Assembly: GCA_900555785.1 (NCBI GenBank)
Contig: USMO01000081.1
Location: 1-7,354 of the forward strand
Origin: an uncultured Eubacteriales bacterium
GTDB taxonomy: Bacteria > Bacillota > Clostridia > Oscillospirales > CAG-272
Reading direction: 5' to 3'
Length of the DNA stretch: 7,354 nt
Shown piece after piece: positions 4,221-7,354 of this stretch. Position numbers and translations under genes: made by a program. The notes under the pieces were generated by a model. It did no database searches, was not told the origin of the DNA, and saw nothing but the letters and a program-made list of their open reading frames with translations. Every line of letters starts with the position of its first letter. The first letter of the stretch is position 1.

Positions 4221-6797
4221 TCAGCCAACCTTGCTGTCCCAGAGAATTTCCGGGAAGTTCTTGAAGATGGAATCGCCGTTTTCGTCAACGTAGGAATCCG
4301 CATTCTTCAGCTTTGCCTTCTGGAAATCGGAGACGCAATAGTAGGTCGAGCCAACCTTGGAGAGCTGCTTGGAGGTCAGGGTTGCGTTCTGATTGTAGAT
4401 GATCGGAATGACCGGGAGATCGGTCAGCAGCATTTCCTCTGCCTTGTGAAGCAGCGTTGCGCGAAGGGCACCCTGCTTGCTGATCTTGGTATTCGGGTTG
4501 ATTCCGTTGTCATCGTAAACCTTCTGAATGGCATCCCGCAGGGTGATCTGGTCAGCCGCGTCGGCAACTGCCTTGGCAGCCTCAGCTGCGCTCTGCTCGG
4601 ATGCAACAGCGGTCTTGTAAGCGGTGATGGCTGCTTCGCATGCCGCATAGAAAGCGTCCTGCTCTGCTGCCGTGCTGTCAACGGTCACCTTGGTGCCGCT
4701 GGCGGTCTTCGCTGCGTCAATGGCTGCGTTCACGTTCTTCAGCACCGTTTCCAGAGCGGTCTTTGCGGCTGTTTCAGCAGCTTCGGTTGCTTTCGCTGCA
4801 GCAAGATCCTTGCTCAGCGGGAGCAGGGTGGGGCTGGTTGCGTTCATCTGTTGCAGAATCGTTGCAAGAATTCCAGTGTAGGCTTCGATCAGGCTCTTTG
4901 CGTCCTTGGTGGTCGCCTGGTTCAGCGTCTCAATGGTCTTCAGGCTGTTCTCGATTGCCTTGTTGGAAGCGGTCGCGGCTGCGGTCAGCTTGTGCTCCAC
5001 CGCGCTTGCCATTGCCGCATAGGGCTTGGTGTCCAGGTTGGTGCGCAGGAAGGAATCGCTTGCGCGGTTCTCAATGTCCGCAAAGTAGGGGAGATAGTAA
5101 ATCGCTTCCATTAAGATATTATATTCCACGCTGTCGTAGCCGGTGATGTGGGTCTCGCTTTCATAAACACCGTTGTCGCTGTCGGCATAGATGCCGCCGG
5201 AGAAGGCGTATGCGTAGTTGGCAAGCATGGAGTATGCGTCTGCCGTCATCGCGCCTGCATCCATTGCAATGACCTCAAACGTGCCTCTGTGGAAGGCTTC
5301 GACAATGCGGTCATCGCAGATGTCCTTGGTCGGTTCTTTGTCGTCTTCCTTCAGCATATCGTTGTTTTGAATCGGCTGAACCTCTTCAACCGTGACCTTG
5401 AAACCCAGGTTGTTCCAAGCCTCGGCAACCGCGTTCACAATGGTCTTGTGGACCTCGCTGTAGGATGCGACCTTAATGGTGAAGCTGTAATTGCCCGGAG
5501 TAACGCCGGCGCTGGAGAGAAGCGCTTTCGCTTCGTCGACCTGTGCAGTGGTCATCAGCTTGACCTGAACATTCTTGCTCGTCCGGAACTCGCCGGAGTT
5601 ATCCTTTTCAAACACACCGTAGGGGACCAGACCGTCCGCTGCCTTTGCATAAACAACTGTCTTTGCAATGGCATCACGGTCAAGCGCCATCGAGAGTGCC
5701 TGACGGACTTCCTTCTTTGCGAAGAGGTATTCGCCGCCGATCAGCGCGTTTTCGTTGAGATAGCAGACGAACGTTGACAGCGCGTCGGAAACTTCAACCT
5801 GCTGCTGAACGGTCTCGTTGTTCCGCAGGGACAGCGGAATGCTGCCGATGTAGAAGAGGTGACCGTTGTTGTAATCCTCCAGCAGCTCCTCTGCGGTCTT
5901 GGTGCAGTCGACCAGCAGACGGTAGGGGGTAACGGTTGCGTTGACCTGATCTCTCTTGAGATCGCGGTCAAAATAGCTGTTCCGCTCCAGCACGAAATAC
6001 TGCAGCTTTTTGACCGGCCACTTGGAAGTGGTGCCGGACAGCGTGCCGTCCTTGTTGAAGGCATAATCGTCCTCGACCTCAACATTGATCTCTCTGCCTT
6101 TATCGTTGACCGTTGTGACGTTCTGATAGTTGATACGGGAGAGCTTGAAGGGACCGCTGGTTGCGATAGAGGATGCCTTCTTTGCCCAGTCGTTGGGGTT
6201 TGCCGCAACGTAACGTCTCAGCAGCGGCGCGGTTGCAACGCTGGTCAGGTTGCGGATAAAGCGGTCGTAATCGGTCGGTCCCTCAAAGGTGACGCGGACC
6301 GTCGACTGTTCGACTGCCTCAACGCCGAGGTCGTCGATGGAAACATCGCCTTCCTTGACCGCGCGGGCATTCTTGATGTCGTAAAGCAGAGCCGCAGCCT
6401 CATAGTTGTTTTGGGCATTGACCAGACGTTTCCACGCGAAGACAACGTCCTCGGCGGTCAGCGCATCCTGCACACTCCAGTAGGTTTCCTTGAGCTTGAA
6501 CTCCATGTAGTATTCGTCTGCTTCTTTGTTTTCGTAGATCTTATAGCTGTCGACGAGGTAGTTTTCCACCTTTCCGGAATCGGTCAGCCGGAACAGCGTT
6601 GCGAACATCAGGCTGAGGACATTGGAGAGATTGGAGTTATAGTACGCATTTGCCGGATCGAAATCGTAGATCTCGTCGGTCAGATACATGGTGATGTAAC
6701 CGCCTGTCTCCTTCGCGACCGTTTTTGTCTTACAGCCCGCAAGCGTGCCTGCGAGCAAAACGACGCAAAGGACCATTGATAAAATCCGTTTTGCCAT
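4221..6797 (-). CDS. ABC transporter substrate-binding lipoprotein, family 5 (oligopeptide type), with helical insert
   Basis: The product is an 858-residue secreted lipoprotein that would hold a ligand, possibly a peptide, at the outer face of the membrane for an ABC importer. Residues 1-21 are a signal peptide (positive AKR, hydrophobic core) ending in the lipobox LAGC, with Cys22 as the lipid site. Family 5 features follow: FDPAN near 46-50, a FKLKETYWSVQDALTAEDVVFAW-type segment at 100-122 (the usual DG of this motif is missing), ATSGPFKLSRI (212-222), VRQALSMALDRDAIAKT (364-380), and the late AEEMLLTDLPVIPIIYNQNA (786-805). Family members are usually about 500-600 residues. The excess is mostly an alanine-rich stretch at about 597-775. 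The gene has its own promoter and terminator. No permease or ATPase gene is in the window, so the ligand and partner are unknown. GAGGAGG lies 13 bases ahead of the start, a long spacing, but no other start fits. Confidence 0.9.
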   Translation of the reverse strand: MAKRILSMVLCVVLLAGTLAGCKTKTVAKETGGYITMYLTDEIYDFDPANAYYNSNLSNVLSLMFATLFRLTDSGKVENYLVDSYKIYENKEADEYYMEFKLKETYWSVQDALTAEDVVFAWKRLVNAQNNYEAAALLYDIKNARAVKEGDVSIDDLGVEAVEQSTVRVTFEGPTDYDRFIRNLTSVATAPLLRRYVAANPNDWAKKASSIATSGPFKLSRINYQNVTTVNDKGREINVEVEDDYAFNKDGTLSGTTSKWPVKKLQYFVLERNSYFDRDLKRDQVNATVTPYRLLVDCTKTAEELLEDYNNGHLFYIGSIPLSLRNNETVQQQVEVSDALSTFVCYLNENALIGGEYLFAKKEVRQALSMALDRDAIAKTVVYAKAADGLVPYGVFEKDNSGEFRTSKNVQVKLMTTAQVDEAKALLSSAGVTPGNYSFTIKVASYSEVHKTIVNAVAEAWNNLGFKVTVEEVQPIQNNDMLKEDDKEPTKDICDDRIVEAFHRGTFEVIAMDAGAMTADAYSMLANYAYAFSGGIYADSDNGVYESETHITGYDSVEYNILMEAIYYLPYFADIENRASDSFLRTNLDTKPYAAMASAVEHKLTAAATASNKAIENSLKTIETLNQATTKDAKSLIEAYTGILATILQQMNATSPTLLPLSKDLAAAKATEAAETAAKTALETVLKNVNAAIDAAKTASGTKVTVDSTAAEQDAFYAACEAAITAYKTAVASEQSAAEAAKAVADAADQITLRDAIQKVYDDNGINPNTKISKQGALRATLLHKAEEMLLTDLPVIPIIYNQNATLTSKQLSKVGSTYYCVSDFQKAKLKNADSYVDENGDSIFKNFPEILWDSKVG
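4473..5009 (-). other. Alanine-rich helical insert inside the substrate-binding protein (residues about 597-775)
   Basis: Between ILMEAIYYLPYFADI (561-575), which resembles the late helix region of family 5 proteins, and LRATLLHKAEEML (778-790), which continues that fold, lies a stretch rich in Ala, Lys, Glu and Thr. Examples are AAAKATEAAETAAKTALE and SEQSAAEAAKAVADAADQ. It is predicted by eye to be long helices, perhaps a helical bundle or coiled coil. It is in frame and uses codons like the rest of the gene. The borders are approximate. Confidence 0.6.
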
Positions 6798-6810
6798 AGT
6801 GTGGAAAAAA

Positions 6811-6817
6811 CCTCCTC
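6811..6817 (-). promoter_or_regulatory. Ribosome binding site of the substrate-binding protein gene, unusually far from the start
   Basis: GAGGAGG on the minus strand is 13 bases from the ATG at 6797, where 5-9 is usual. The spacer TTTTTTCCACACT contains no in-frame alternative start. The signal peptide directly after ATG supports the chosen start. Confidence 0.7.
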
Positions 6818-6836
6818 ATATAAAGAAAAATCCCGT

Positions 6837-6854
6837 CCGGCACATTTTTGCCGG
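6837..6854 (-). promoter_or_regulatory. Hairpin close to the 5' end of the substrate-binding protein mRNA
   Basis: CCGGCA and TGCCGG form a 6-bp GC-rich stem with a 6-base loop, starting roughly 6 bases after the predicted transcription start. A short T run (ATTTTTC) follows the stem a few bases later. It could stabilise the mRNA 5' end or act as a weak attenuator. Neither is shown. Confidence 0.4.
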
Positions 6855-6866
6855 AATCCTTTTATT

Positions 6867-6895
6867 ATTATACCGCATTTTCTATCGATTTTCAA
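6867..6895 (-). promoter_or_regulatory. Sigma-A type promoter of the substrate-binding protein gene
   Basis: The minus strand has TTGAAA (6895-6890), a 17-base spacer and a perfect TATAAT (6872-6867). The start would be near 6860, giving a leader of about 60 bases that includes the hairpin at 6837-6854 and the GAGGAGG. Confidence 0.8.
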
Positions 6896-6916
6896 TAGTT
6901 TGGCGAATTTTTTAAT

Positions 6917-6946
6917 GTATATTTTGTTAATTCTCTTGGCAAATTA
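6917..6946 (+). promoter_or_regulatory. Possible forespore (sigma-G/sigma-F type) promoter for gpr
   Basis: GTATA (6917-6921) and CAAATTA (6940-6946) are 18 bases apart. This is one mismatch from the sigma-G -10 pattern CATnnTA as I recall it, with a good -35. Bacillus gpr is known to be read by sigma-F and sigma-G. The start would be near 6953, about 38 bases before the ATG. The region is AT-rich, so a chance match is possible. Confidence 0.4.
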
Positions 6947-6990
6947 AGCAGGAAGGAACCGAAACGGGCTTGGAAAAGGGGGCTTTTGCG

Positions 6991-7354
6991 ATGTGTGACG
7001 GATATGAAAGGACCGATCTTGCGCTGGAGAGCTGCAGCGCGGCAGGGAAAGGACTTGGCGGCGTAGAGCAAACGGTCCATCGCCAGGCGGGCTGTGTCGT
7101 TCACCGCGTGACGGTAACGACAGCCGATGCGGCAGTGGCGCTCGGCAAGCCGATCGGGACCTATGTCACGGTGGAATGCGGACAGATTCACCGGCTGGAC
7201 CGCGAGCGGACCGGCGCGATTGCCGGGCTGCTTGCCGGGGAACTGCGCGGTATGACGCGGGCGCTGACAGGTCGGTTTCCTGGCGGCGATCTCGGCGTTT
7301 TTGTTGCCGGGCTGGGAAATGCCAAGCTGACCGCGGATGCGATCGGTCCCGGAA
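6991..7354 (+). CDS. gpr: Germination protease GPR, N-terminal part (cut by window end)
   Basis: GPR is an aspartic-type endopeptidase (family A25) made in the forespore as a zymogen. On germination it degrades the small acid-soluble proteins that coat spore DNA. The 121 complete codons here carry the family start signature RTDLALE (7-13), then ALGKPIGTYVTVE (50-62), VAGLGNAKLTADAIGPG (105-121) and no stop before the window edge; the full protein is normally about 320-370 residues. Asp116 in TADAIGP probably matches the first of the two catalytic aspartates. The ATG has AAAAGGGGG about 8 bases upstream. Only 7 residues precede TDLALE, a short propeptide compared with about 15 in Bacillus. It is divergent from the binding-protein gene. 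The second catalytic aspartate lies outside the window. Confidence 0.92.
   Translation, partial: MCDGYERTDLALESCSAAGKGLGGVEQTVHRQAGCVVHRVTVTTADAAVALGKPIGTYVTVECGQIHRLDRERTGAIAGLLAGELRGMTRALTGRFPGGDLGVFVAGLGNAKLTADAIGPG

Noticed and set aside
3957..5114. A 385-codon plus-strand open frame running from the T-box region into the binding-protein gene
   Set aside because: It starts inside the T-box leader, passes through the terminator at 4174-4209 and is then antisense to the lipoprotein gene. The cysteine- and leucine-rich product looks like an antisense shadow.
5148..6779. Two further long plus-strand open frames (5148-5777 and 5859-6779) opposite the binding-protein gene
   Set aside because: They are antisense shadows of a gene with clear family motifs, and have no start signals of their own.
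6892..7191. A 99-codon minus-strand open frame over the gpr start
   Set aside because: It overlaps gpr and the control region, and gpr on the plus strand has clear family motifs.

Overview
The window suggests a Gram-positive, endospore-forming bacterium of the class Clostridia, perhaps Oscillospiraceae-like. The reasons are a T-box leader on pheST, a lipoprotein solute-binding protein, the first third of a germination protease gene (gpr) whose product cuts spore proteins, and moderately GC-rich coding sequence with AT-rich control regions. The family-level guess is an inference from overall style; no species marker is present.

Layout, left to right. Positions 1-395 carry no gene. They hold two copies of one composite palindromic repeat, facing each other. 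Each copy has a G/C-rich hairpin, a C-rich spacer and a long second hairpin followed by a T tract. The right-hand copy lies just past the end of pheT and probably ends its transcript. The left-hand copy probably ends a convergent gene outside the window. Positions 396-3828 are pheT and pheS on the minus strand, the two subunits of phenylalanyl-tRNA synthetase, 16 bases apart. Positions 3829-4150 are the pheST control region: a sigma-A type promoter, a T-box leader with a UUC (Phe) specifier, an antiterminator and a terminator. Positions 4174-4209 are a strong terminator for the next gene. Positions 4221-6797, minus strand, encode an 858-residue lipoprotein of the family 5 (oligopeptide-type) ABC substrate-binding proteins, with an unusual alanine-rich helical insert of about 180 residues near the C-terminus. 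Positions 6798-6990 are a divergent control region with a sigma-A promoter to the left and a possible sporulation (sigma-G/F type) promoter to the right. Positions 6991-7354 are the start of gpr on the plus strand, cut by the window edge.

The genes form three separate transcription units. pheST is a housekeeping operon tuned by tRNA-Phe charging. The binding protein has its own promoter and terminator, and no permease or ATPase gene is visible beside it. gpr would be expressed in the forespore. The least ordinary parts are the paired composite repeats at 1-381 and the large insert in the binding protein.
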